In this document: positions 1 to 12,145 of the stretch, in pieces
How positions within the stretch are numbered: position 1 is the stretch's first letter
Layout of the letters: each line of letters begins with the position of its first letter
Assembly (NCBI RefSeq): GCF_910592395.1
Contig: NC_088315.1
Span: forward strand, 8,000,501-8,064,500
Direction of reading: 5' to 3'
Source: Lineus longissimus
Taxonomy: Eukaryota > Nemertea > Pilidiophora > Heteronemertea > Lineidae
DNA length: 64,000 bases
Notes under the pieces: generated by a model
What the model saw: only the letters and a program-made list of their open reading frames with translations
The model's database searches: none
What the model was told of the DNA's origin: nothing
Translations under genes and position numbers: made by a program

Positions 1-370
1 TGTTATTTGCCCAGGCAGATCTTCTCAAATAGGAAGTTTAGTAGGCCTTTTTGAAGAACGCCAAAACAAGTCAAATGCGCACACTGACTCAGAACATGTC
101 AGAAGGCCTAAGCAAACTTTGGACAATGCCTAGAGATGCAGCAATCCTTTGTTCAAGGTGAAATGCATGACTGGTCGGGTCGGCGCCAAAACAGACTTCT
201 ACGAATTTGTCTATTTAATAAGTTCATGAAGTCACGTTCGCGTTGTACATTGAATGACGTTGCATAGGCCTAACCCTGTCGAGTGTCATGGACTGTTATG
301 AGTTCCAATGTACATCAACTTATTATGCTGGTAGTGGCATTGATCGCATCATGTTGTTACTGTTGGTGGG

Positions 371-378
371 TATATAAA
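371..378 (+). promoter_or_regulatory. Possible TATA box upstream of CCDC91
   Basis: A TATATAAA string lies about 118 bases before the CCDC91 start codon. It could place a transcription start near position 400. However, a good splice acceptor (pyrimidine run, then AG at 460-461) sits just before the first coding exon, which suggests a spliced leader from further upstream. The TATA string may therefore be chance. Apart from this, I see nothing recognisable in 1-461. Confidence 0.25.
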
Positions 379-488
379 CAAACCTGACATTCAACTTCTC
401 ATTAAAAATATTTTTCTAATGAAGCACTTGTCGGAATGTCCTTTTACTTTTTTAATTACAGGATTAAAACCTATTGAGAGATTCAAAC

Positions 489-3400
489 ATGGCAGATGAT
501 GAAGACGATTTCGGAGAATTTGGTGGATTTGAGGTAAATGGAGTTCCCCCTATAGTTCAGTCAATTCTGACATGTCGGAAAACAACTGTGTTTTCATTGG
601 TCAAATTGGTTGTATATTTCTTTATTTAATCAACAAAAAATACTCCAAGACCAGGTATTTTGGAACAATGACATACACACAGGCAAGGCTGTCAAGGAGA
701 TATCAGAACACTTTGGCCCACAGGTTTATTACCTGTAGCACACAACTGTTATTACAAATTTCTTTTTCAGGCTGCAGATCCAGATCTTGATGGTGCAGGA
801 CCTGTAAATGTTGAAGCCAGTCCGTCACCATGGGCATTATTCCCTGCAGGTAAATGAAATAGTGGGTTAATACTCCAAGTGAAGGGGTCAAGAAACTGAT
901 ATCCCACATTTCGGTGGTGACCTACATTTTGGTCTTTTTGACAAATTCAGCATAGAATTTTATTTGTGCACTGATACTGTAATATCTTATATGTCTTAGT
1001 TTCAGTATACCTGCCCATCTGGATCTCTTTCATTACCTTGTTCTAGTATCTCACAAGCCAGTAACAAATGTGGTAAAGAATATGGAAGTGAGCCTTAATA
1101 TGTATTTTTTCTTGTGACAGGTACAGCTGCGCCAGACCTTATTCAAGCCCAAGGCATGGTCTACCCGCATGGTATGGAGCCACCCTTCGTACAAGAAGAC
1201 GTCAATGCTGCAGCTGCAGGAACCAATAATAACGTCCAACAACCACCAGAATCTGTGGGGTTTTATATGGAGAATGACTTATTAGTGTCCAATGCTCAGG
1301 TATGTGTAGCATTGAAGTTTTGCTATGAGTTAAAGTGTTGGTCTACCATGTGATATAGTTCTGGAGTGCATTCCTGGTGTTTTGATGTGATGCATTGCAC
1401 TGGCAGTTTCTAGATTTGGATTCAGATTCCATGTTTTTCGTTTGCTGTGGCCAGTCTCGAGGTGAAGGATGGAGGCGCCTCTCTAGAGGGTGTTGCTCCT
1501 GAGATCACCTCTTCTCAGTTGGTAGGGATTTCTCTGAGCCTGTTTCAAGGGCGTCTTTGCCTCCCAGTAGGCCTAAAGGTGCTGGATGTGTGTCTGATTT
1601 GTCCGGTTTACATGTAATATATTTCTCATTTCCAGAACTAGGAGTGTATCATAATGTGCTATTTTGTTTTTCTAGCCTAGTGTGTCTCATGATGATGTAT
1701 TGGAGCTCAGTCACGGTTCAGGTTCATCCGACAGCAACCGTTCATCTGGGGCATGCCATCAACGAGCTGCTGTTCCTGATATTCAGAGTTTAGATATAAC
1801 CGCCCAGAGCCATCCGCGGAGTGCTCCAGAGGCAGACGCACCTGTAGATATACTCCCATTAGAGCTGCCAGGATTATGTAACCACATTTCCGGAAATGAA
1901 GTACCGGTATCACCAAGTGGTGGATTGGTGCAGGGGGCTGGAAATGGCGTCCAGAATGCCGAGATTGGACAGGGAGAACCTGCTGCAGCCCCTGGCAGGG
2001 AAGACACAGAAAAAGTTACAGAACTGACGGAGCAGCTGTCAGTTGTAGAACAAGAAAAAGAACGAATACAGAAGGTAATGCCTGAACATGCCGAGTGAGT
2101 TGTGATTTTAAAGGCCTATTTGAAATTTGAAAATGTTCAAATTGCCTATATATGTGCTGAATATCAATTTCAGAATATACATATATCCATATTTTCATGT
2201 TCAGTATGCACATTTTCAATTATCTGCGACGTCTTCTTCTTTTCAGGATTTGGAAGAATTGCTGGCACGTCATAATGTAATGATTGTAGACTTTGAAACA
2301 ACGCAACTACAACTAGCAGAACAAAGAGAAAAGTACAAGACGTTACAAGGAAAGCATGATAAAGATTTGGAAGAGATTCGTCTGGCCGGGCATGAAGCAT
2401 TGGTTGTCATTGTAGAGGAATATAAAGTAAGGAAGACAGTCTAAATTGGACCCTAATACAATGTCAGTAAGCATAGACTAAGAAGTTTGCTTATTATTCC
2501 ACATGTTCTTGGCGCTTGGCATTACTGTAAGTGTAAACAAATATGGATTATACTTACTGTAAAACATGGTAAAGTGAGAAATACACACCCTTTTGAGACA
2601 AAAGCTGAAATTCTCTGGGCCCATGCGAGAGTACCTGAGTTTACCTGCTGTAGACTAAAAGCCTCAAAATAAAGTCGACCAAAATGTACTTGTAAACAAA
2701 TGTTGTGCATCTTCTCCTTCCTTTTTAGGCCTTGTGTCGTGTGGCTGTGTTGGAACAAAAAGACGTCATGGAGAAGTATTTACATGATTGCCTGAAGGCT
2801 GAGAGAGAAAGGTTTGAAGAGACATTAGAATCACAGGTTAGTCTAAAATAACGAGACATGACGACATGAGCTCTAGTTTGGCTCATAACTCTGATAACCG
2901 GCTCTTTTGACATTACTTGTGTGATCTGTATTGTATAGGACTCCACAAAACCCTGAGAAAATCAACGCTGTTATTATATATAGAGAGTCACACTGTCTAT
3001 CACTGGAGTATACAGAGAATTGAACCCGGGATGTCTGAGATGACAGACACTGTGCCTCATTGACATGTTCGTTGTTTGTAATGTTCTAAAAACTAACAAA
3101 GTTATATTTTCAATAATTTTATTTTCTGTCCTATCTTTTTTAAGCGGGACCGGCTGGTGCAATCAATAGAACAAGACAAAGTTAAAAATGCAGAAGAAAT
3201 GAAAGTGTTAAGGGAAGAGTTGCAGCTGCTGCACCAGGTGAGGATTTTGCAGTGAGCTACTTATTAAGATAATATAGGCACGAGCCAAGTGGGCCTGATT
3301 ACCTTTCCCGAGTCTCTTACCGATGTCCTTACTATTCGCAATACATTGGCAGTATTCACACTTGTTTAAGGAATGTTTTGGTCACTAGAGCGCCCAGCAA

Positions 3401-6267
3401 ACGAGCGATTTGGTTTCAATTGAATTTTCTTTTTCGTATTTTTTCACAATTATCTGCACAAGGACACAGACGAGACAACAGCAATCCTTCCTAGAGTCAA
3501 ACTCACAGCCTACTGATTATGTGCATGGCACTGAAACAACTACACCACTGGTCAAACCTTATACAGTGGAACCCCGGTAACACGACCTCCCAAGGGACTA
3601 AGCCGAAGTGGTCGTGTTACCGGGGTGGTCGCGTTAGTGAATTTAAGAATCATAAGTAGGTTTTCCCGCCAAAACATCGTCCTAGCAGATATGCTGTGTG
3701 TACATTGACATGCATTAATGACTACGCCACCGGGTGATTCGATAATTTGTGTGTATATCACGAATAAAAAATCATTTTCTTGAGTGTTTTGCGTTTAATT
3801 TACAACTTATGTAAATGAGTAAATAAACTGACGAGAGCTAATTAGACCAAACATTACATTAAAACTTGAGCATGCTAATTAGAGCAAGCATGTCATTCAC
3901 ACCATCGGCAGCTGCCCTTCTTGATGTCAAGCTAATATTCCCGCTAACATTGAGAGAGGTGATGTGAGAAGATGTTGAGAATTATTCCTGATGTCTTCCT
4001 GCTTTAACTTCAGCCAATTTGAACTGGTACTGATTAAATCATCTTTTTAAAAACGTATTTTTATCAATATTACGACGTAGTAAGCATTCTTTACTTTGAG
4101 TATCGGTACTCTTACTAATCAACATAATTTATTTGTCCTAAAAACTACGTGTGCATGCCTCTTGACATCATTTAATACTAAATGATGAAAAACAAACCGT
4201 GAGTCGAAAAGAAAGTTTATTCTTCATTTTATTTGCGCTTACATTTGATCAAACTCACTTACACATCATTTATTTTCATATGGATTCCCATGGTCATTGT
4301 GTTCGAGGTGCTAACTATCAACACGGATTTGCGAGAAGGTGCCAATTGATACGATGCGGTCATGGTTGATTACGGCAATTAGGCCTCATGGTCGCGTTAG
4401 CGGGGTTAATTTGCAGTTTGGGACCGACCAAGCTGGTGGTCGCGGTCTGGGTACCGGGGTGGTCGTGTTAGCGAAGGCCAGTTAATGAGAATTAGAGAGA
4501 AAACCATTCGGGACCGGAGAATTTTGGTCGTGTTCGCGGGGTGGTCGCGTTACTGAGGTGGTCGCCGACCGGGGTTCCACTGTACCTGTTATAGGCGATT
4601 GTTCAGTGGCTTATGACATTATTGATGTCATTGGACAATATAATTTGACAATAACATGATTTCAGAATGGAAGTGTGTCATATGACACTATTGACAGTGA
4701 CTGATGATAATCACAAATTTCCTATTCTTTATAGAGCGAATTTGAGAAGTTCTTACAAAAAGAGCAGGAGCAACAGAAAGAAGAACTTAAGGTTGCCATC
4801 AGAGTAAGTGAGTTAGTTGATGAGGCCATGTCTCAAAAAGAGAAAGATGATTCTGCTATTATCAAAAAGTTATTTCCTCGGTCTGTTCTGTTTAATGTTT
4901 AAGCAGTAACTTATTGGTAGTATCTTTTACCATTTGGTTGTAATGGGCATCAGAGCAAAAAACGTGATTTCAGTGTTACCTCAATGACTTCATTATATTC
5001 TGCCATTAAACTGATATCTTTACAGGAGGAGCACCAGGCCAGTCAGAGATTGCTTCAAGCAGCCATTGATGAAGAGAGGGAGAAAACAAAGGCGTTATTG
5101 GCACAGGAAAAGGTAAACTTTTTCCTTCTGCATTCGCTTATGACCTAGTGAGCATTTTGTTGCACAACACTGGGGCTTGGGACCAACTTGGTCCACTGGC
5201 CTGGTGAGTCTGTCTTCCACCAGCTACTGGGAGGGACTTGGATGGGGTCTTTTTTGCTTGCTTGGCATTGAGACCGGTTGCAAGGTTTATGTCTAAGTTG
5301 AATACTTTTACTAAAAAAAATAAATAAATTTCCAAGGTCACAAATGATGTGGTGGGAGGTGTCTTTGTCGGAATTTAACCAGCGTTAAACAATTATTTCC
5401 TATGTCTAATGGTTTATTTCAGGAGAATTCACGGGTTGCCTTGGCAGCAGAACAGGAGAAATTCACTCAAGTTTTAAAAGAGGCAGTTCATGAAGAACGG
5501 GCCAAGAGCAAGGTAAGTAGACCTAGCTTGTTCCAAACACAGAAGAGGAAGGCGACTGCCTTGTATGCAAGCGACCTCCTTCCCTTCACTTCCTTAAACT
5601 CGCACATCTAACTTCCCAATCATTTTTTCAGGAGGCCGTTATTCAGTGTATAAAAGATGAACAGGAGCGGAGTAAGGACTTGTCGCGTGACGTACTCGAG
5701 AAGTCTCGGGAAGCAATGAAAGGCTACATCACAGAAAATAGACAGGTATAATTATTGTGGAAAATTTAGCGTCAGCAGGAGATTGTGCTGACCATGTACC
5801 ATTGACAGAGTTCTGATAATAATGGCAAGACGGTGGTTCAAGGATGCATTGATTATTTACTTTTGCTCCTCTGAGAGGGTACTCTCTTTCACTGTCTTCT
5901 GTCTCTGGTGATCCTCTCCAGTTCCTGCTTAGAGTGACCCATGGTCTTCATGTCCCTCTCGAGGTCCCATCACGAGTTGTTCCTGAGTCTTCCCCTATGT
6001 AGCTGAGACCTATCAATATTGCCACTTGTAAGAAAGCTCTCGACAAACTCTTTCTGTTGTCCGTTTGATAAACCTGTGATACGATTTTGGATTCCGTTAC
6101 CCATTTTCTGAATTAGTGCATTTTCTGAATTAGTGCCATACTTTATTTGCTTTCAGGCTGATGCAACAGTTCGGCGAAAACAACTGACGTCTCTCGATTT
6201 ATTTCTTGAGGGGGCCAGGCATCAATTAACGGATCTTATGTCAAAAACATCAGAGGAAAACGGATGA
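489..6267 (+). CDS. CCDC91: CCDC91/p56-like GGA-binding coiled-coil protein (12 exons)
   Basis: Coding exons, all with GT-AG borders and matching phases: 489-533, 771-849, 1121-1299, 1676-2074, 2247-2426, 2729-2836, 3145-3237, 4735-4803, 5026-5112, 5423-5512, 5632-5745 and 6157-6267 (TGA), giving 517 residues. Vertebrate CCDC91 (p56) binds the GAE ear of GGA clathrin adaptors at the trans-Golgi. The N terminus MADDEDDFGEFGGFE followed by AAD matches the known acidic-FGGFEAA ear-binding motif. Residues 20-200 are low-complexity and probably disordered. From about 200 to the end the protein is charged coiled coil, including AGHEALVVIVEEYK and a C-terminal SLDLFLEGARHQL block that match landmarks I recall from the vertebrate protein. 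It is longer than the human protein (about 441 residues), mostly in the disordered part encoded by exon 4. An acceptor at 460-461 indicates a non-coding 5' exon upstream. AATAAA at 6900 is a plausible polyadenylation signal. Intron 7 (1.5 kb) is enlarged by a DNA transposon. Confidence 0.9.
3003..3066 (-). repeat. tRNA-derived SINE head, degraded
   Basis: On the minus strand this stretch contains a GGTTCAATTC-type B box followed, in A-box position, by a GAGGCACAGTG-like segment. It has no closed acceptor stem, so it is not a tRNA gene. It lies in CCDC91 intron 6. The call rests on the polymerase III box pattern only. Confidence 0.4.
3478..3557 (-). repeat. tRNA-derived SINE fragment
   Basis: Read on the minus strand, this begins with an A-box-like TGGTGTAGTTG and later shows a B-box-like GAGTTTGACTC. 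This is the same order as in the better SINE at 40928. It abuts the left end of the pogo-type element at 3564, so a DNA transposon may have inserted beside or into a SINE. Intron 7 of CCDC91. Confidence 0.4.
3564..4582. mobile_element. Non-autonomous pogo/Tigger-like DNA transposon
   Basis: The element starts CAGTGGAACCCCGGT and ends with the inverted counterpart ACCGGGGTTCCACTG. It is flanked by TA on both sides (3562-3563 and 4583-4584), the expected TA target duplication. TIRs opening CAGTGGAACC or CAGTTGAACC are typical of pogo/Tigger elements. Motifs of the type 'ggtcgtgttagcg' occur several times near each end, giving sub-terminal repeats. There is no transposase reading frame, so it is a deletion derivative of about 1.02 kb. 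It makes up most of CCDC91 intron 7. Confidence 0.75.
6102..6137 (+). repeat. 17-bp perfect tandem duplication
   Basis: The string attttctgaattagtgc is present twice, back to back, about 20 bases before the acceptor of the last CCDC91 exon. It is close enough to overlap a branch-point region. Confidence 0.8.
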
Positions 6268-6510
6268 GCTAGTGTCGCAGTGCTCCTGTTCGTTGTTCAA
6301 CCTAACTGTTGCTGAGTGTGCTTAAGGACTTGTTTTTAAATGATGCAAGGTTAAGGGATGTAAATTTGCTGCTAAGTGCTAGAATAAGTTACAACATACT
6401 ACTGTAACTTACAGTTGGTCAGGAGATGACCTTGTGATAGCATGTGTTCTAAACACTAAAAGTGACAAGCCACAACATAACTATTGGTTTTTTAGTGCTC
6501 ATGGGGAGTA

Positions 6511-6662
6511 CAGTAGTACCTCGCTTTGAATGACATCCTCGGGACTGACAAATGCTGTCCCTCATAGGGAGGTGTCCTTATTACAGAGGTATTATGTGTA
6601 GAAATTACCCATTTGGGACCAAACCCGATGTCAGTAACACTAAGAGAGAGGGTGTTATAGTT
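6511..6662. mobile_element. Decayed pogo-type MITE fragment in CCDC91 3' region
   Basis: A TA dinucleotide is followed by CAGTAGTACCTCGC and later by 'gtccctcata..gaggtgtcctta', the same internal vocabulary as the elements at 36705 and 41835. The right terminal repeat is not recognisable. It lies within the probable 3' untranslated region of CCDC91 (stop at 6267, polyadenylation signal near 6900). Confidence 0.5.
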
Positions 6663-6899
6663 GGAGTTGTAGCAAGAATGCTCATTCATCCTCAAAAACT
6701 TCCTGGAGATTAACTCTAACAAGTGTAGAGCAGACGCCTTAGATGATGGTTCCATTCTTAGGAGACTGTGGCTCATAATTGTGATGAATTTGAATGGTCA
6801 GACTTACATGTTTGTCGCCAAGAATACATAAAGACATAGTCTTTATCAATTCTTGTCGTGTGTATAATTTATGTAATGTAACGATGAGAAAAAGATTAA

Positions 6900-6905
6900 A
6901 ATAAA
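6900..6905 (+). terminator. Candidate polyadenylation signal of CCDC91
   Basis: AATAAA, overlapped upstream by ATTAAA, lies about 630 bases after the CCDC91 stop codon. The resulting 3' UTR length would be ordinary. No other gene on this strand could use it. Confidence 0.5.
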
Positions 6906-7108
6906 CAATATTTCAGTTGATATTTTGGTTAGACTTTCAATTTCTAAATGGTGGCCATTTGGTTGCCACCCCATGTATCAATTCTCATTGGTGCACTTCT
7001 GAACATGCTACCTGCAGGAGTTTACGTGTAGTCACATGTCAAAGCCAACTTTGGTGTGTGGGTATGTATAGGCATTTTAAGAACCCTATGGAAAAGTAGG
7101 TCACCACA

Positions 7109-7136
7109 TTTGGTTTAGGGGAAGAAGGAACAGTCT
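7109..7136 (+). repeat. Single 31-mer-type unit at the left edge of the minisatellite
   Basis: The sequence 'tttggtttaggggaagaag' and the following bases are the reverse complement of the 31-bp unit that fills 13553-14842. The compound array is thus bordered by 31-mer sequence on both sides, in opposite orientations. Confidence 0.75.
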
Positions 7137-10100
7137 CATAGGAAGAAGCGAGTGCCTTTCTTTGCTTTTGAGGAAGAATTGGCATGATTTCTTTCATTCA
7201 TAGGAAGAAGCGAGTGCCTTTCTTTGCTTTTGAGGAAGAATTGGCATGATTTCTTTCATTCATAGGAAGAAGCGAGTGCCTTTCTTTGCTTTTGAGGGAG
7301 AATTGGCATGATTTCTTTCATTCATAGGAAGAAGCGAGTGCCTTTCTTTGCTTTTGAGGGAGAATTGGCATGATTTCTTTCATTCATAGGAAGAAGCGAG
7401 TGCCTTTCTTCGCTTTTGAGGAAGAATTGGCATGATTTCTTTCATTCATGGGAAGAAGCGAGTGCCTTTCTTTGCTTTTGAGGAAGAATTGGCATGATTT
7501 CTTTCATTCATGGGAAGAAGCGAGTGCCTTTCTTTGCTTTTGAGGAAGAATTGGCATGATTTCTTTCATTCATGGGAAGAAGCGAGTGATTTTCTTTGCT
7601 TTTGAGGAAGAATTGGCATGATTTCTTTCATTCATGGGAAGAAGCGAGTGCCATTCTTTGCTTTTGAGGAAGAATTGGCATGATTTCTTTCATTCATGGG
7701 AAGAAGCGAGTGCCTTTCTTTGCTTTTGAGGAAGAATTGGCATGATTTCTTTCATTCATAGGAAGAAGCGAGTGCCTTTCTTCGCTTTTGAGGAAGAATT
7801 GGCATGATTTCTTTCATTCATGGGAAGAAGCGAGTGCCTTTCTTTGCTTTTGAGGAAGAATTGGCATGATTTCTTTCATTCATGGGAAGAAGCGAGTGCC
7901 TTTCTTTGCTTTTGAGGAAGAATTGGCATGATTTCTTTCATTCATGGGAAGAAGCGAGTGCCTTTCTTTTTTTTTGAGGAAGAATTGGCATGATTTCTTT
8001 CATTCATAGGAAGAAGCGAGTGCCTTTCTTCGCTTTTGAGGAAGAATTGGCATGATTTCTTTCATTCATGGGAAGAAGCGAGTGCCTTTCTTCGCTTTTG
8101 AGGAAGAATTGGCATGATTTCTTTCATTCATGGGAAGAAGCGAGTGCCTTTCTTCGCTTTTGAGGAAGAATTGGCATGATTTCTTTCATTCATGGGAAGA
8201 AGCGAGTACCTTTCTTTGCTTTTGAGGAAGTATTGGCATGATTTCTTTCATTCATGGGAAGAAGCGAGTGCCTTTCTTTGCTTTTGAAGAAGAATTGGCA
8301 TGATTTCTTTCATTCATAGGAAGAAGCGAGTGCCTTTCTTCGCTTTTGAGGAAGAATTGGCATGATTTCTTTCATTCATGGGAAGAAGCGAGTGCCTTTC
8401 TTTGCTTTTGAGGAAGAATTGGCATGATTTCTTTCATTCATGGGAAGAAGCGAGTGCCTTTCTTTTTTTTTGAGGAAGAATTGGCATGATTTCTTTCATT
8501 CATGGGAAGAAGCGAGTGCCTTCCTTTTTTTTGAGGAAGAATTGGCATGATTTCTTTCATTCATGGGAAGAAGCGAGTGCCTTTCTTTGCTTTTGAGGAA
8601 GAATTGGCATGATTTCTTTCATTCATGGGAAGAAGCGAGTGCCTTTCTTTTTTTTTGAGGAAGAATTGGCATGATTTCTTTCATTCATAGGAAGAAGCGA
8701 GTGCCTTTCTTCGCTTTTGAGGAAGAATTGGCATGATTTCTTTCATTCATGGGAAGAAGCGAGTGCCTTTCTTCGCTTTTGAGGAAGAATTGGCATGATT
8801 TCTTTCATTCATGGGAAGAAGCGAGTGCCTTTCTTTGCTTTTGAGGAAGAATTGGCATGATTTCTTTCATTCATGGGAAGAAGCGAGTACCTTTCTTTGC
8901 TTTTGAGGAAGAATTGGCATGATTTCTTTCATTCATAGGAAGAAGCGAGTGCCTTTCTTTGCTTTTGAGGAAGAATTGGCATGATTTCTTTCATTCATAG
9001 GAAGAAGCGAGTGCCTTTCTTTGCTTTTGAGGGAGAATTGGCATGATTTCTTTCATTCATAGGAAGAAGCGAGTGCCTTTCTTTGCTTTTGAGGGAGAAT
9101 TGGCATGATTTCTTTCATTCATAGGAAGAAGCGAGTGCCTTTCTTCGCTTTTGAGGAAGAATTGGCATGATTTCTTTCATTCATGGGAAGAAGCGAGTGC
9201 CTTTCTTTGCTTTTGAGGAAGAATTGGCATGATTTCTTTCATTCATGGGAAGAAGCGAGTGCCTTTCTTTGCTTTTGAGGAAGAATTGGCATGATTTCTT
9301 TCATTCATGGGAAGAAGCGAGTGATTTTCTTTGCTTTTGAGGAAGAATTGGCATGATTTCTTTCATTCATGGGAAGAAGCGAGTGCCATTCTTTGCTTTT
9401 GAGGAAGAATTGGCATGATTTCTTTCATTCATGGGAAGAAGCGAGTGCCTTTCTTTGCTTTTGAGGAAGAATTGGCATGATTTCTTTCATTCATAGGAAG
9501 AAGCGAGTGCCTTTCTTCGCTTTTGAGGAAGAATTGGCATGATTTCTTTCATTCATGGGAAGAAGCGAGTGCCTTTCTTTGCTTTTGAGGAAGAATTGGC
9601 ATGATTTCTTTCATTCATGGGAAGAAGCGAGTGCCTTTCTTTTTTTTTGAGGAAGAATTGGCATGATTTCTTTCATTCATGGGAAGAAGCGAGTGCCTTT
9701 CTTTTTTTTGAGGAAGAATTGGCATGATTTCTTTCATTCATGGGAAGAAGCGAGTGCCTTTCTTTGCTTTTGAGGAAGAATTGGCATGATTTCTTTCATT
9801 CATGGGAAGAAGCGAGTGCCTTTCTTTTTTTTTGAGGAAGAATTGGCATGATTTCTTTCATTCATAGGAAGAAGCGAGTGCCTTTCTTCGCTTTTGAGGA
9901 AGAATTGGCATGATTTCTTTCATTCATGGGAAGAAGCGAGTGCCTTTCTTCGCTTTTGAGGAAGAATTGGCATGATTTCTTTCATTCATGGGAAGAAGCG
10001 AGTGCCTTTCTTTGCTTTTGAGGAAGAATTGGCATGATTTCTTTCATTCATGGGAAGAAGCGAGTACCTTTCTTTGCTTTTGAGGAAGTATTGGCATGAT

Positions 10101-12145
10101 TTCTTTCATTCATGGGAAGAAGCGAGTGCCTTTCTTCTCTTTTGAGGAAGAATTGGCATGATTTCTTTCATTCATAGGAAGAAGCGAGTGCCTTTCTTCG
10201 CTTTTGAGGAAGAATTGGCATGATTTCTTTCATTCATGGGAAGAAGCGAGTGCCTTTCTTTGCTTTTGAGGAAGAATTGGCATGATTTCTTTCATTCATG
10301 GGAAGAAGCGAGTGCCTTTCTTTTTTTTTGAGGAAGAATTGGCATGATTTCTTTCATTCATGGGAAGAAGCGAGTGCCTTTCTTTTTTTTGAGGAAGAAT
10401 TGGCATGATTTCTTTCATTCATGGGAAGAAGCGAGTGCCTTTCTTTGCTTTTGAGGAAGAATTGGCATGATTTCTTTCATTCATGGGAAGAAGCGAGTGC
10501 CTTTCTTTTTTTTTGAGGAAGAATTGGCATGATTTCTTTCATTCATAGGAAGAAGCGAGTGCCTTTCTTCGCTTTTGAGGAAGAATTGGCATGATTTCTT
10601 TCATTCATGGGAAGAAGCGAGTGCCTTTCTTCGCTTTTGAGGAAGAATTGGCATGATTTCTTTCATTCATGGGAAGAAGCGAGTGCCTTTCTTTGCTTTT
10701 GAGGAAGAATTGGCATGATTTCTTTCATTCATGGGAAGAAGCGAGTACCTTTCTTTGCTTTTGAGGAAGTATTGGCATGATTTCTTTCATTCATGGGAAG
10801 AAGCGAGTGCCTTTCTTCTCTTTTGAGGAAGAATTGGCATGATTTCTTTCATTCATAGGAAGAAGCGAGTGCCTTTCTTCGCTTTTGAGGAAGAATTGGC
10901 ATGATTTCTTTCATTCATAGGAAGAAGCGAGTCCCTTTCTTCGCTTTTGAGGAAGAATTGGCATGATTTCTTTCATTCATAGGAAGAAGCGAGTGCCTTT
11001 CTTCGCTTTTGAGGAAGAATTGGCATGATTTCTTTCATTCATAGGAAGAAGCGAGTGCCTTTCTTCGCTTTTGAGGAAGAATTGGCATGATTTCTTTCAT
11101 TCATAGGAAGAAGCGAGTGCCTTTCTTTGCTTTTGAGGAAGAATTGGCATGATTTCTTTCATTCATAGGAAGAAGCGAGTGCCTTTCTTCGCTTTTGAGG
11201 AAGAATTGGCATGATTTCTTTCATTCATGGGAAGAAGCGAGTGCCTTTCTTTGCTTTTGAGGAAGAATTGGCATGATTTCTTTCATTCATGGGAAGAAGC
11301 GAGTGCCTTTCTTTTTTTTTAAGGAAGAATTGGCATGATTTCTTTCATTCATGGGAAGAAGCGAGTGCCTTTCTTTTTTTTGAGGAAGAATTGGCATGAT
11401 TTCTTTCATTCATGGGAAGAAGCGAGTGCCTTTCTTTGCTTTTGAGGAAGAATTGGCATGATTTCTTTCATTCATGGGAAGAAGCGAGTGCCTTTCTTTT
11501 TTTTTGAGGAAGAATTGGCATGATTTCTTTCATTCATAGGAAGAAGCGAGTGCCTTTCTTCGCTTTTGAGGAAGAATTGGCATGATTTCTTTCATTCATG
11601 GGAAGAAGCGAGTGCCTTTCTTCGCTTTTGAGGAAGAATTGGCATGATTTCTTTCATTCATGGGAAGAAGCGAGTGCCTTTCTTTGCTTTTGAGGAAGAA
11701 TTGGCATGATTTCTTTCATTCATGGGAAGAAGCGAGTACCTTTCTTTGCTTTTGAGGAAGTATTGGCATGATTTCTTTCATTCATGGGAAGAAGCGAGTG
11801 CCTTTCTTTGCTTTTGAAGAAGAATTGGCATGATTTCTTTCATTCATAGGAAGAAGCGAGTGCCTTTCTTCGCTTTTGAGGAAGAATTGGCATGATTTCT
11901 TTCATTCATAGGAAGAAGCGAGTGCCTTTCTTCGCTTTTGAGGAAGAATTGGCATGATTTCTTTCATTCATGGGAAGAAGCGAGTGCCTTTCTTCGCTTT
12001 TGAGGAAGAATTGGCATGATTTCTTTCATTCATAGGAAGAAGCGAGTGCCTTTCTTCGCTTTTGAGGAAGAATTGGCATGATTTCTTTCATTCATAGGAA
12101 GAAGCGAGTGCCTTTCTTCGCTTTTGAGGAAGTATTGGCATGATT
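7137..12145 (+). repeat. 62-bp minisatellite, direct orientation (about 81 units)
   Basis: Units are spaced 62 bp apart, for example GGAAGAAGCGAG at 7141, 7203 and 7265. They differ by a few diagnostic changes: ATAGG or ATGGG at the unit border, CTTTGC, CTTCGC or a T-run in the middle, GTACC for GTGCC, and GATTTTC or CCATTC variants. The period is not a multiple of three and each frame has stops, so coding is unlikely. Variant order shows higher-order structure: the run from about 7203 recurs about 1,735 bp (28 units) later, and GTACC-marked blocks recur about 681 bp (11 units) apart. Each unit splits into two 31-bp halves related to the 31-bp array further right. Confidence 0.95.
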
